A stretch of DNA of 64,000 bases, taken from the NCBI GenBank assembly GCA_964426545.1, contig CAYRQP010000009.1, positions 38,251 through 102,250 on the forward strand, written 5' to 3'. Shown here piece by piece: positions 35,293 through 44,818 of this stretch (position 1 is its first letter; each line of letters opens with the position of its first letter). Below the pieces are notes generated by a model. It worked only from the letters and a program-made list of their open reading frames with translations. It made no database searches and was not told where the DNA came from. A program made the translations under genes and the position numbers. Source of the stretch: CAYRQP01 sp964426545 (GTDB lineage Bacteria; Fermentibacterota; Fermentibacteria; Fermentibacterales; JCC-6).

Positions 35293-35484
35293 ATGCCAAA
35301 AATGAAGACACATAAGGGTGCTGCGAAGAGATTCAAGAAAACCGGAAAGGGTAAATATAAGTTTACCCATGCCGGTGCTCAGCACATGCAGGCAAAGAAG
35401 ACTTCGAAGCGAAAGAGAAAACTGCGCAAGGGTGGTATTCTTTCGAGTCCGGATGCAAAACGGATAAGACGGCTTCTGCCTTAG
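35293..35484 (+). CDS. rpmI: 50S ribosomal protein L35
   Basis: 63 residues, highly basic, starting MPKMKTHKGAAKRFKKTGKGK with the family core and ending SPDAKRIRRLLP. Lies 13 bases after infC and 19 before rplT. Confidence 0.97.
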   Translation: MPKMKTHKGAAKRFKKTGKGKYKFTHAGAQHMQAKKTSKRKRKLRKGGILSSPDAKRIRRLLP

Positions 35485-35503
35485 TTGAAAACGGGAGATA
35501 ATA

Positions 35504-35857
35504 ATGAGTAGAGTAAAGAATGCCGTACCTCGAAAGAAACGGCACAAGAAAGCACTGAAAAGTGCAAAAGGGTATTTCGGAGGAAGGCGGAAACTCTATA
35601 CAGTTGCTGCAGAAGCCCGGAAGAAAGCCCTTGAATATCAATATCGCGACAGACGGAACAGGAAACGGGATTTCAGGTCACTCTGGATTACCCGAATCAA
35701 TGCCGCCGCCCGCGAGAATGGTATGAAATACGGAACGCTGATCAACGGTCTCAACAAAGCCGGTGTTCAGCTTAACAGGAAGATACTCGCTGATATCGCG
35801 GTCAGAAACCCCGAGACATTCACAAAGATCGTAGAGGTAGCGAGAGAAGCACTTTAG
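35504..35857 (+). CDS. rplT: 50S ribosomal protein L20
   Basis: 117 residues of normal length. Opening MSRVKNAVPRKKRHKKALK, then AKGYFGGRRKLYTVAAEARKKALEYQYRDRRNRKRDFRSLWI and INGLNKAGVQLNRKILADIA. It binds 23S rRNA early in large-subunit assembly. In other bacteria L20 represses its own operon from the upstream leader; no clear L20 mimic was recognised here. Confidence 0.98.
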   Translation: MSRVKNAVPRKKRHKKALKSAKGYFGGRRKLYTVAAEARKKALEYQYRDRRNRKRDFRSLWITRINAAARENGMKYGTLINGLNKAGVQLNRKILADIAVRNPETFTKIVEVAREAL

Positions 35858-35870
35858 AGGAGGAACATCC

Positions 35871-36134
35871 ATGGCCGACTCAGAGGATTTTCAAAGACTG
35901 ACAGAAGCAGTCGACAGACTGATTGTCAGGTTGCGGTCTTTGCAGTCGCAGCGGGATAAACTCGCTGTAAAAGTGGATGATCTACAGTCCAGGCTGGAAA
36001 ACAGTGTGGACGGCGTGGATTCCGAGGGTTACAATGTCCTCAGAATTCATAGTGCACGACTTCTGCAGGAAAGGCAGGAGTTGAAGCGCAGACTGGTTGG
36101 CGTGCTTGATAAACTGGAAAGTATCGAAACCTAA
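35871..36134 (+). CDS. Small coiled-coil protein (ZapB-like position)
   Basis: 87 residues, predicted as two long amphipathic helices with heptad-like Leu/Val spacing (VDRLIVRLRSLQSQRDKLAVKVDDLQSRLEN and ARLLQERQELKRRLVGVLDKLESIE). No enzyme motif. It stands between rplT and zapA with a GAGGAGGA Shine-Dalgarno; coiled-coil partners of ZapA are common here, so a cell-division role is inferred. Confidence 0.65.
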   Translation: MADSEDFQRLTEAVDRLIVRLRSLQSQRDKLAVKVDDLQSRLENSVDGVDSEGYNVLRIHSARLLQERQELKRRLVGVLDKLESIET

Positions 36135-36150
36135 CAAGATAAGAGGATTC

Positions 36151-36537
36151 ATGGAAGACCGGAATGAAGTAACCCGCGTCAATATCTTCGGACGGGAATA
36201 CACCATTCGGGGGGCGGCTTCTCCCGCACACATCGCCGAGATAGCCCACTATGTAGATATGAAAATGAGACAGATGGATGATAGTACTACTGTCGCAGCA
36301 TCTGCGAGAGTAGCAATATTCGCTGCACTTAATATTGCTGATGAGCTTTTTCGCCTTCGTGAGGCTACAAATGCCGAAGACGATTCGCGCAGTAACGAAA
36401 TAGCGAGCCTGGCTGACAAGATAGAACAGGTATTGGACGAGACATCAGCAAAAGCAGAAAAAGAAAAATCTACTGCATCAAAAAAAGCATCTTCTTCCAT
36501 CCACGATACAGCCGGAGAACGTATTTTCCATAATTGA
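36151..36537 (+). CDS. zapA: Cell division protein ZapA
   Basis: 128 residues from ATG 36151 (AGAGGA 4-5 bases upstream). The N-terminal ZapA fold reads TRVNIFGREYTIRG and HIAEIAHYVDMKMRQM, followed by VAIFAALNIADELFRL and a long helical tail rich in Lys, Ser and Glu. ZapA bundles FtsZ filaments at the Z-ring. Confidence 0.88.
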   Translation: MEDRNEVTRVNIFGREYTIRGAASPAHIAEIAHYVDMKMRQMDDSTTVAASARVAIFAALNIADELFRLREATNAEDDSRSNEIASLADKIEQVLDETSAKAEKEKSTASKKASSSIHDTAGERIFHN

Positions 36538-36690
36538 CGCTGACTCTGTGCCGTGCACAAAAGCGATTTCGTGATTTATCACGGGAAAGGTGTACCGGCA
36601 TCATACGCAGGGAAGCCGGTATTTCGGATTATTCCGCACCTGATTCCGTTTTTATAAAAGACTCTGCGTCTGAACAGAACGGAGCAAGTC
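36538..36690 (+). ncRNA. Structured intergenic region, possible 6S RNA
   Basis: 153 bases between zapA and rny. Stems visible: CGTGAT/ATCACG at 36570-36583, and a compact three-way junction at 36589-36640 (GGTG/CACC closing, TACCGGC/GCCGGTA arm, CGGA-TTAT-TCCG arm), followed by five T at 36649-36653. 6S RNA is encoded just after zapA in many bacteria. However, I cannot build the full 6S outline with a closing stem and a large central bubble, so this may instead be an rny leader element. Confidence 0.25.
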
Positions 36691-38244
36691 ATGGATATAG
36701 TAATAGTTGCTGCAGTTGCTGCAATCATCGCATTCATACTCGGTTCTCTACTTCAGAAAATGCTGGTTGCAAAGGAGATTAAAGGTGCCGAGAATCAGGC
36801 TGAACGTATCATTACCGCTGCAAAACGGGAAGGTGAAACACTCAAGCGCGAGGCTATTCTTGAAGGTCGTGACAAGGTATCTATCGAGAAGGCAAAAGCG
36901 GTGGAAGAAACCCAGAAACGTGAGATAGCACTAGACCGGAGAGATGGTCAGTTATCGAATGAAACGGAGAAACTGGCTTTACTGAAGGAAAAACTGGAAG
37001 ACCGCAAAGCGAGTGTGCAGAATCGGGAAACAGAACTCGCTGAAGCCGAGCAGGCACTCGGCTCCAAACAGCAAAGGGTTGCAAAACTGCTGGAAGAGCA
37101 AAACAAACTTCTCCAAAAAACAGCTTCACTTTCTAAAGATGAAGCCCGCAAACTTCTGCTCAACAACCTCGAAGAAGAAATGCAGCTCGAGGCGGCACAC
37201 CTTACACGGAAGATACTCGAGGAAGCAGAGGAAAAAGCTGAAGATGAAGCTGTTAAGATTCTGTCAACTGCTATACAGAGATGTTCAGCCGACCATGTCG
37301 TAGAGAACTGTGTATCGGTTGTCAACATACCGGGTGATGAAATGAAAGGCAGAATAATCGGCAGAGAAGGCAGGAACATAAGGGCTTTTGAAGCCGCCAC
37401 GCATGTTGATGTCATAATCGATGATACCCCCGAGGCAATTGTTCTGTCGAGTTTCGACCCGATTCGCAGGGAGATTGCACGGCAGACGATGGAGAAACTC
37501 ATAGATGACGGCAGGATTCATCCCGGCAGAATCGAATCGACTGTTTCGAAGGTTACTTCGGAAATGAATAAGAAGATCAGGAAATACGGTAATCAGTTAG
37601 CTCTTGATGCTAATGTGTCAGGACTTCATGGACAACTTGTACGCCATCTCGGAAGGCTGCATTTCAGGACAAGTTATGGTCAAAACATGTACCAGCATTC
37701 TCTGGAGACATCGAATATATGTGGTTTCCTTGCATCTGAACTTAAACTTGATGCATCGATTGCAAGACGGGTTGGTCTTCTCCACGATATCGGAAAAGCC
37801 ACCGACCAGAATATTGAAGGTTCTCACGCAATCGTTGGAATGGAAATCGCCCAGCGGTATCAGGAGTCTTCGATTGTCTGCAATGCCATCGGTGCTCATC
37901 ACGAAGAGATAGAACCACAGTCTCTCTATGCAATACTGATACAGGCTGCAGATGCCATCAGTTCAGCCCGTCCTGGAGCAAGACGGGAAACTTACGAACT
38001 CTATGTCAGAAGGCTTCATAATCTCGAGGCAATTGCTGATGGTTTCGACGGTGTCAAAAAGTCGTTTGCTATTCAGGCAGGAAGGGAACTTCGGATTGCT
38101 GTAAAGCCGGAGATCATTGACGATGACACTGCTGCTGACCTGGCGAGGATGATAGCACGAAAGATAGAGAAAGACCTAAAATACCCAGGGCAGGTGAAAG
38201 TCATCGTAATCCGCGAAACACGAGCGACAGAAACGGCACATTAA
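36691..38244 (+). CDS. rny: Ribonuclease Y
   Basis: 517 residues. One N-terminal transmembrane helix (~3-25), a long charged coiled coil (~30-200), a KH domain with IPGDEMKGRIIGREGRNIRAFE (~211-232), and an HD domain with VGLLHDIGKATD. RNase Y is the membrane-bound endoribonuclease starting mRNA decay in many bacteria lacking RNase E. Shine-Dalgarno CGGAG lies before ATG 36691; ymdB begins 1 base after the stop. Confidence 0.97.
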   Translation: MDIVIVAAVAAIIAFILGSLLQKMLVAKEIKGAENQAERIITAAKREGETLKREAILEGRDKVSIEKAKAVEETQKREIALDRRDGQLSNETEKLALLKEKLEDRKASVQNRETELAEAEQALGSKQQRVAKLLEEQNKLLQKTASLSKDEARKLLLNNLEEEMQLEAAHLTRKILEEAEEKAEDEAVKILSTAIQRCSADHVVENCVSVVNIPGDEMKGRIIGREGRNIRAFEAATHVDVIIDDTPEAIVLSSFDPIRREIARQTMEKLIDDGRIHPGRIESTVSKVTSEMNKKIRKYGNQLALDANVSGLHGQLVRHLGRLHFRTSYGQNMYQHSLETSNICGFLASELKLDASIARRVGLLHDIGKATDQNIEGSHAIVGMEIAQRYQESSIVCNAIGAHHEEIEPQSLYAILIQAADAISSARPGARRETYELYVRRLHNLEAIADGFDGVKKSFAIQAGRELRIAVKPEIIDDDTAADLARMIARKIEKDLKYPGQVKVIVIRETRATETAH

Positions 38245-38245
38245 A

Positions 38246-39007
38246 ATGAAGATTCTGATGCTGGGAGACATTGTCGGGAAGCCCGGCAGAACTGCTGTCA
38301 GGGAATATCTCAGGGACAACTCATATGACATTGTAATTGCAAACGGTGAAAACGCTGCGGGGGGATTCGGCATTACAATTCGAACAACAAGAGAACTGCT
38401 GGATGCGGGTGTGTCCGTAATTACATCGGGGAATCACATCTGGCATCAGAAGGAGATATTCGAAAATCTCGACAAGGTGGATTATCCTGTTCTTCGCCCT
38501 GCAAACATGCCGCCGGGAAACCCTGGGAAAGACTACTTCAAATTCAAGGTGGATGGAATCAGCATCATGGTTATCAATCTGCAGGGCAGGTTGTTTATCC
38601 CGATGTCACTCGATTGTCCCTACAGAACAGTCGACAGGATTTTAGGCAGTAACTCCGCAGATATCATAATAGTTGATATGCACGCTGAAGCAACGAGTGA
38701 GAAGGAAATCATGGGAAGGCATTTAGACGGCAGGGTGACTGTTATGGCAGGAACTCATACTCATGTACTTACGGCAGATGCAAGAGTTTTGCCGCGAGGG
38801 ACTGCATACATAACCGACCTCGGTATGTGCGGGTCCGGTGCCGGTATCATAGGGATAGCCGCCGAAGGTGCAAGACACCGGATGCTTACAGGCAGACCGA
38901 CAAACCTAAAAATGGCTTCCGGGAATCCAATAGTCAATGGATTGGAGATTACCCTTTCTGGCAGTCTTGAAGTCAGCGGATTGCGCACAGTCAATGAAAG
39001 AGAATGA
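38246..39007 (+). CDS. ymdB: YmdB-family metallophosphoesterase
   Basis: 253 residues of the TIGR00282 family. MKILMLGDIVGKPGR, IANGENAAGGFG, TSGNHIWHQKEI and AGTHTHVLTADARVLP supply the two-metal site; ITDLGMCG follows. The Bacillus homolog is a 2',3'-cyclic nucleotide phosphodiesterase that affects RNase Y output. Here it is directly downstream of rny, as in many genomes, supporting a joint role in RNA turnover. Confidence 0.93.
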   Translation: MKILMLGDIVGKPGRTAVREYLRDNSYDIVIANGENAAGGFGITIRTTRELLDAGVSVITSGNHIWHQKEIFENLDKVDYPVLRPANMPPGNPGKDYFKFKVDGISIMVINLQGRLFIPMSLDCPYRTVDRILGSNSADIIIVDMHAEATSEKEIMGRHLDGRVTVMAGTHTHVLTADARVLPRGTAYITDLGMCGSGAGIIGIAAEGARHRMLTGRPTNLKMASGNPIVNGLEITLSGSLEVSGLRTVNERE

Positions 39008-39881
39008 GAAGGCACTTTTAAAAAACAGGCTGGCTGAAACAGCTGTCTGGGTGGAGCAGGGACTCGCTGACCTTGATATGTTCAGGAGTCCTTCGAAACT
39101 TGCTGGTTTTGCCGAATACTCCCTCAATGCGGGTGGAAAAAGAGTTCGCCCATTTTTGGCACGTTATTCCTGCAGAGCTGCAGGGGGGCCTGATGAAAAT
39201 GTAATTCACAGTGCCTGTGCCCTGGAGATGATTCATACCTATTCACTCATCCATGATGATCTGCCTGCAATGGACGATGATAACCTGCGACGCGGCAAGC
39301 CGACTTTACACAAGATAGCAGGTGCAGAGCAGGCTTTGCTGGCCGGCGACCTACTTCTTCTGGAAGCATTCAGGGAGATAAGAAGAACCCCTCTAGACAA
39401 TTCTAAAGTAGAACAGATGGTATCTGTGCTGGCTTCGGTTTCCGGGGCGGGAAATCTTGTCGGTGGGCAGTATATGGACATGTTCCCGCCTGATGAGATA
39501 GATTTTGAGTGGGTTAGGCGAATGATCAGCGGAAAAACTGCTGCGCTTATTAGGGCTTCCATAGTACTTGGTGCTATGGCGGCGAACGCGTCTGATGCTG
39601 ATATTCAGGCTATTAGTGGTATTGGAGACAAAGTCGGCTTCCTCTTCCAATTGACAGATGACATTCTCGACAGGACAGGTGACATTAAGGCAATGGGCAA
39701 GCAGGTAAAAAAAGATGCTGATATGGGAAAGTGCAATACAGTGTCTTTTCTTGGTCTTTCGAGAGCAAAGAAGAAAGCATTGGCACTGGCTGATATCATC
39801 GCAGATGAACTCAAACAGATTTCCGGAGACTGGGAGAGTATTCGGCTTCTTGCACTCTACCTCCCGCAGAGGAGGAAGTGA
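38994..39881 (+). CDS. ispA: Farnesyl/geranylgeranyl diphosphate synthase
   Basis: 295 residues from ATG 38994, overlapping ymdB by 14 bases. Trans-prenyltransferase with GGKRVRP, the first aspartate-rich motif LIHDDLPAMDDDNLRRG, GKTAALI and the second motif FQLTDDILD. The two residues between the Asp pairs and the size fit bacterial FPP/GGPP synthases; exact chain length is not readable. No xseB gene precedes it, although that is the usual neighbour. Its stop overlaps dxs. Confidence 0.93.
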   Translation: MKENEKALLKNRLAETAVWVEQGLADLDMFRSPSKLAGFAEYSLNAGGKRVRPFLARYSCRAAGGPDENVIHSACALEMIHTYSLIHDDLPAMDDDNLRRGKPTLHKIAGAEQALLAGDLLLLEAFREIRRTPLDNSKVEQMVSVLASVSGAGNLVGGQYMDMFPPDEIDFEWVRRMISGKTAALIRASIVLGAMAANASDADIQAISGIGDKVGFLFQLTDDILDRTGDIKAMGKQVKKDADMGKCNTVSFLGLSRAKKKALALADIIADELKQISGDWESIRLLALYLPQRRK

Positions 39882-41731
39882 TGTCCATACTCGAGCGAAT
39901 TGAAAATCCGGAGGATATCAAATCGTTTTCGCCGGATGAGAGACTGCAGCTGGCAGAAGAGATTCGCGAGACTATCATCTCGACGATTACCGAAACAGGC
40001 GGACATCTTGCATCCAGTCTTGGTGTCATAGAACTTACACTTGCCATACTGTCGGTATTCGACCCGATGGAAGATAAAGTGGTCTGGGATGTAGGCCATC
40101 AGTCCTACCCATGGAAGATACTCACGGGACGTCTCGACAGATTCAGCACTATTAGGCAGAAGGACGGACTTAGCGGTTTTCCCCGCCGGGATGAAAGTCC
40201 CTGCGATGTATTCGGGACCGGGCACAGTTCGACCTCGATATCCGCTGCACTCGGATTTGCTCTTGCCAGGGATTTATGCGGAACCGGCGAAAAAGTGGTT
40301 GCGGTTATCGGTGATGGGGCAATTACCGGCGGGATGGCTTTCGAAGCACTGAATCACCTTGGAGACACAGATACGAACATGCTCATCATTCTCAATGACA
40401 ACGATATGTCGATATCCCCGAATGTAGGTGCAATATCCTCGTACCTTACACGCCTTATCACAGATCCCCGTTATCAGAAAATGAAGGCGTCGGTCTGGAA
40501 TGCGCTATTCAGACTGCCCTCACGCGGCAGAGTAGTCCGAAAGGCGACGCATGCATTGACAGCCGGCTTAAAGAAAACACTGGTTCCATCAGATACGGTA
40601 TTCGATGATTTCGGTGTCAGGTACATAGGACCCATTCCGGGGCATAATCTGTCGGTACTTACAGAAACACTTCGCAGAGTAGCTGTTCTTGAAGGGCCTG
40701 TACTCCTTCATGTCATCACTCAGAAGGGCAAGGGGTATATCCCGGCTGAACGGGATGCAACCAGATACCACGGCGTATCACCGCCTGAGAGCAAATCGAA
40801 CGGATCGAAGACTTTCACGGAGGTGTTTTCGAAGGCAATCGCTAATCTGGCAGATATTGATGATAAGATAATTGCAATCACTGCAGCCATGCCCGATGGG
40901 ACAGGTTTGGTTGAATTTTCTGAGAAACACCCGGACAGATTCATCGATGTAGGCATTGCCGAACAGCATGCAGTCACGCTGGCGTGCGGTCTGGCATTCG
41001 GCGGGATGAAACCGGTTGTTGCTATTTACAGCACATTTATTCAGCGTGCAATGGATCAGGTCATTCACGATGCCGCCCTTCAGAAAGCCCCGATCGTCCT
41101 GGCACTGGACAGGGGCGGTGTGGTTGGTGCGGACGGTCCGACACATCACGGCGTATTCGATATTTCTATGCTTCTTGCTGTGCCTGGAATGAGACTGGCT
41201 GCCCCGCGAAACGGTACTATTTTGGAGAAATTACTGAAGAAAGCAGTTGGATTTGAAGAATATCCGACTGCGATAAGATACCCCCGCTCTGAAGAATCCC
41301 TACTTGGTATCCCCGCTCCCCAAGACCTGCCTTTTGAAAAAGGACAGATTCTGAGAGATGGCAGTGATGTTCTTCTCATAGGGGTCGGCATCATGGCGGC
41401 AGAAGCATACCGGGCTGCTGAAATACTGCAGAAACAGGATATTTCAGCTGCAGTATATGATCCTATATGGCTAAAGCCTGCTCCGGCATCAGAGATCATG
41501 GAACTTGCCGGAAAATGCAGGAGAGTAGTTACTGTCGAAAATGGGTCGGTCATAGGCGGATTCGGATTTTTTGTGCGTTCGATTCTACAGGAATCCGATA
41601 TCCCTGTCATTAACCTTGGAATACCGGACGAATTCCAGGTGCATGCGACTCAAACCGAGCTTTACAGGATGATGAAGATCGATGCAGAGGGAATAGCAGA
41701 GAGGATGAGTGATTTTCTTGAAGAGAAGTAA
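39881..41731 (+). CDS. dxs: 1-deoxy-D-xylulose-5-phosphate synthase
   Basis: 616 residues from ATG 39881 (GAGGAGG 5 bases upstream). Thiamine-diphosphate enzyme that starts the MEP isoprenoid pathway from pyruvate and glyceraldehyde 3-phosphate. Markers: DVGHQSYPWKILTGR, FGTGHSSTSISAALG, IGDGAITGGMAFEALN with the ThDP Asp, VGIAEQHAVTLACGLA and VVGADGPTHHGVFD. Placed next to ispA so that the pathway ends are co-expressed. Confidence 0.97.
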   Translation: MSILERIENPEDIKSFSPDERLQLAEEIRETIISTITETGGHLASSLGVIELTLAILSVFDPMEDKVVWDVGHQSYPWKILTGRLDRFSTIRQKDGLSGFPRRDESPCDVFGTGHSSTSISAALGFALARDLCGTGEKVVAVIGDGAITGGMAFEALNHLGDTDTNMLIILNDNDMSISPNVGAISSYLTRLITDPRYQKMKASVWNALFRLPSRGRVVRKATHALTAGLKKTLVPSDTVFDDFGVRYIGPIPGHNLSVLTETLRRVAVLEGPVLLHVITQKGKGYIPAERDATRYHGVSPPESKSNGSKTFTEVFSKAIANLADIDDKIIAITAAMPDGTGLVEFSEKHPDRFIDVGIAEQHAVTLACGLAFGGMKPVVAIYSTFIQRAMDQVIHDAALQKAPIVLALDRGGVVGADGPTHHGVFDISMLLAVPGMRLAAPRNGTILEKLLKKAVGFEEYPTAIRYPRSEESLLGIPAPQDLPFEKGQILRDGSDVLLIGVGIMAAEAYRAAEILQKQDISAAVYDPIWLKPAPASEIMELAGKCRRVVTVENGSVIGGFGFFVRSILQESDIPVINLGIPDEFQVHATQTELYRMMKIDAEGIAERMSDFLEEK

Positions 41732-42587
41732 CACGCAGGGAGTACCCCCGAAAAAGATATATCTGTACTTCGATGAACCTAATCCACCCTATGCCGGGCT
41801 GATAACTAATTTTATTACAATAGCCCGTGAGTTCGGTATGGATGTAATATCCCCTGCATCACGCGTTGACCATCTTTCTGATTTTGAGATATGTGAAGGT
41901 GATGACGGTGATATTGCGGTTATTCTGGGTGGAGATGGGACCATTCTTCGTGGGATGGACTTTTTTAGGGGAGAGAATATCCCCGTTCTTGGAATCAATG
42001 CAGGGCACCTGGGTTTCCTGGCGAGTGCGGAAAAAGAAAATATGGAACAGGCATTATTCAAGTTATCGAAGGGCGATTATTATCTGGAATCACTTCCCCA
42101 ACTCTGTGCGGAATATCCTTCAGGTCACAAATTGACTGCCATAAATGATATCTGCATCAACAGGTCGATGATGGGCGGCATTCCTCATTTTGAAATACTG
42201 GTTGGGGACGCAAGCGTTGCTCATCTATCTGCAGATGGCATGATTATCTCAACTCCCCTGGGTTCGACTGCCTATGGACTGTCCTGCGGCGGACCGATTC
42301 TTGACCCTGAACTTCCTGCAATGCTGGTCATACCCATATGCCCGCATTCTCTTTCTCTCAGACCGCTGGTTGTTCCTGATACTGTCTGCGTGAGAATCAG
42401 GATAAGTTCATTGCGGGGAACAGGTTCGGTGGTTTCTGCTGACGGAGTGCCGGGTAAAACCCTAAAGGAGGGTGAGATCCTGAAAGTCACAAAGGATTCC
42501 CAATCGTGCCCTGTTGTTAAATTTCATGACCAGGATGACTATTATCACAGGCTTGGTGAAAAACTGGGATGGGGTTTGCGCAAATAA
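41709..42587 (+). CDS. nadK: NAD kinase
   Basis: 292 residues. AVILGGDGTILRGM holds the GGDGT motif, with LGINAGHLGFLAS, the Asn-Asp/Glu region AINDICINR, STPLGSTAYGLSCGGPILDP and ICPHSLSLRPLVV. It makes NADP+ from NAD+. The start is taken as GTG 41709 (GAGG 4 bases upstream), overlapping dxs by 23 bases; the first conserved strand begins only at residue ~16, so a later start is possible. Confidence 0.92.
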   Translation: MIFLKRSNTQGVPPKKIYLYFDEPNPPYAGLITNFITIAREFGMDVISPASRVDHLSDFEICEGDDGDIAVILGGDGTILRGMDFFRGENIPVLGINAGHLGFLASAEKENMEQALFKLSKGDYYLESLPQLCAEYPSGHKLTAINDICINRSMMGGIPHFEILVGDASVAHLSADGMIISTPLGSTAYGLSCGGPILDPELPAMLVIPICPHSLSLRPLVVPDTVCVRIRISSLRGTGSVVSADGVPGKTLKEGEILKVTKDSQSCPVVKFHDQDDYYHRLGEKLGWGLRK

Positions 42588-42588
42588 C

Positions 42589-44220
42589 ATGCTTAGAAAA
42601 CTCGTCCTTTCAAATCTTGCTACAATCAGCGACACGAATATCGAGTTTACCGTTGGGCTGAATGTGCTTACCGGTGAAACCGGAGCTGGCAAGTCCATTC
42701 TGATAGATGGTCTTCTTCTTGTGCTGGGAGAGAGAGCTGACAAAACTCTTCTGCGGGAAGGAACTGAAACAGCGAGTGTCGAAGGGGTATTTATTCTGCC
42801 TGACAACCGGGAACTGCTTGTAAGGCGTGAAGTTCACTCGAAGGGCCGAAGCAGAATTTTCATAGATGATGCTCTGGTAACCCTTGAGGAAGTCCGCAAA
42901 AGATTGTCAGGTTTGTTCGACCTTCATACACAGCGTTCAACACCTGCTCTCATGCAGCGGGCTGTACAGCGTAGGGCGCTCGATGAATTCGCCGGATGCA
43001 CTTCGAAAACTGCTGAGATGGAATCTCTCTTTGAAGAATACAGGACTTTTGATGCTCGCAGGATTGCTCTTCTTGAATCAACAGAGTCAGCCGGAGAACG
43101 TGAAGAGTTCATACTGCATGAACTGAAGTTGATAAGGGAGTTGGAGCCTGATGAAGAGGATTACAGGAATCTGATTGCCGAGAGAAAAAAACTGATGAAT
43201 GCAAAGGAGCATATCAATTGCCTGAGTGAGATAGTGGAGGGGATAAGCAGAGAGGGGGGGATTTCAGCACGCTTAAACCGATACCTGCGAATGCTTGAAA
43301 ACTCGGGAGGCGACCTCCCTGAACTGTCTAATCTGCTCGAACAGTCAGAGATTCTCATCGACGAAGCTGCAGGTTCCTGTCTGTCGACCCTGTCTGAATG
43401 TGAGAATTCGTTCCGGCGTCTTACTGAAATCGATGAGCGGCTCGATGACTATTCATCATTGATGGTTCGATGCGGGGGGAGTATTGAAGGACTGACAGAA
43501 CAATACGGGAATCTCGAGGATGAACTTGCCCGGATAGTAGCGATGAAACTGGAATTGAAAGAAGTAGAAGAGAAGACACCGCAGATAAGCAGTTCACTTG
43601 TCGAATGTGCGAAAGAACTCTCACTCCAAAGACATGAAGCAACGGGGAAACTGACAGCATCGGTTCTGAATGAGCTCGCTGAACTGTCGATGAAAGATGC
43701 GGTTTTCGAAGTTCTTTATCACCCGCCTGCAGGGAAAGGCATTGTAAGTATCGATAGTAAACCCTATTATAGGTACGGTGCTGATAGCATTGAGTTTGCT
43801 TTCAGTGCCAACTCCGGGATATCAGCATCTGCTTTATCGACTGTTGCAAGCGGCGGGGAGATGTCACGGATAAGTCTTGCTCTTAAACTCGCTCTATCTG
43901 AAGTATCACAGCCTGCAACAATGATATTCGATGAGATAGACAGCGGTATTGGCGGAGAAACTGCTAATAAACTGGCAGACTCACTCAAGCGGGCATCCGG
44001 TTCGAAACAGGTCATTGTGATAACCCATCTAGCCCGGATTGCTGCAAAGGCTGACAATCACCTCTCTGTCGAGAAAAGGCAGACCGAAGGCATCCCGGAA
44101 ACTGATGTCACATCTCTTGAAACAGTCAAAAGCCGTGAAAATGAAATAGCAAGGCTTCTTGGTGGTGGCAAAGCTGCTCTGGAACATGCAAAAGCAATGC
44201 TGAAAACCGGAGGGGAATAG
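42589..44220 (+). CDS. recN: DNA repair protein RecN
   Basis: 543-residue SMC-like ATPase. Walker A is LTGETGAGKSILIDGL; coiled-coil arms span ~150-360 with a short hinge; the C-terminal lobe has SGGEMSRISLALKLAL (signature) and MIFDEIDSGIGGETANKLA (Walker B), then VIVITHLARIAAKAD. RecN organises broken DNA ends. ATG 42589 follows the nadK stop by one base. Confidence 0.96.
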   Translation: MLRKLVLSNLATISDTNIEFTVGLNVLTGETGAGKSILIDGLLLVLGERADKTLLREGTETASVEGVFILPDNRELLVRREVHSKGRSRIFIDDALVTLEEVRKRLSGLFDLHTQRSTPALMQRAVQRRALDEFAGCTSKTAEMESLFEEYRTFDARRIALLESTESAGEREEFILHELKLIRELEPDEEDYRNLIAERKKLMNAKEHINCLSEIVEGISREGGISARLNRYLRMLENSGGDLPELSNLLEQSEILIDEAAGSCLSTLSECENSFRRLTEIDERLDDYSSLMVRCGGSIEGLTEQYGNLEDELARIVAMKLELKEVEEKTPQISSSLVECAKELSLQRHEATGKLTASVLNELAELSMKDAVFEVLYHPPAGKGIVSIDSKPYYRYGADSIEFAFSANSGISASALSTVASGGEMSRISLALKLALSEVSQPATMIFDEIDSGIGGETANKLADSLKRASGSKQVIVITHLARIAAKADNHLSVEKRQTEGIPETDVTSLETVKSRENEIARLLGGGKAALEHAKAMLKTGGE

Positions 44221-44221
44221 T

Positions 44222-44815
44222 ATGCGGATTAAAGGCAGATTTTTTACTATTGCCAATATTATGAGCATTGTTCGTGTTCCAATTGCACTGGCAGCATGCT
44301 GGTGCATAATGGAAGGCATTCATGTCTACGCTCTAATACTGCTGAGTCTGGGGATCCTCACTGATTTTTTTGACGGCAAAATAGCCCGTGCAACCGGAAC
44401 CGTAAGCGACTGGGGGAAAATACTGGACCCGCTTGCCGACAAGATAGGTATTATCGGTCTTGTGGGTACACTATGGCTGCTGCACGCAATTCCTCTTTGG
44501 TTCATTCTGGTAGTTGTTTTTCGTGATGCCCTGATAGCAGGAGCCGGCATTCTCATAACAAAGAAAATGACATCACCGCCGAGTTCGAATAAGTGGGGAA
44601 AAGTCACGACATTTCTGATGGCGGTTTACATTTTACGCATAACCGTTTCTGTCATGTATAAAGTCCCGGTATGGCCTTCACAGGCAATTCTCTGGAATGT
44701 CGATGCGGTTGGCATACTTGCTGTCATATTTGTTATAATCAGTCTTATTGTTTACTCTGCCGATGCAGTAAAAATCCTCCGGAATCCCGGAGAAATCCAC
44801 GAAGGGAACAAATAA
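44222..44815 (+). CDS. pgsA: CDP-alcohol phosphatidyltransferase (PgsA-like)
   Basis: 197 residues, multi-pass. The CDP-alcohol motif D-G-x2-A-R-x8-G-x3-D-x3-D is present as FDGKIARATGTVSDWGKILDPLADK. Most likely phosphatidylglycerophosphate synthase, making the phosphatidylglycerol that Lgt uses; CDP-diacylglycerol partner substrate is inferred from the family. ATG 44222 lies one base after recN, with GGAGGGG inside the recN 3' end. Confidence 0.9.
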   Translation: MRIKGRFFTIANIMSIVRVPIALAACWCIMEGIHVYALILLSLGILTDFFDGKIARATGTVSDWGKILDPLADKIGIIGLVGTLWLLHAIPLWFILVVVFRDALIAGAGILITKKMTSPPSSNKWGKVTTFLMAVYILRITVSVMYKVPVWPSQAILWNVDAVGILAVIFVIISLIVYSADAVKILRNPGEIHEGNK

Positions 44816-44818
44816 AGC

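Noticed and set aside
36948..37502. 184-codon minus-strand frame inside rny
   Set aside because: Antisense to the RNase Y coiled coil, Ser-rich low complexity, no start signals.
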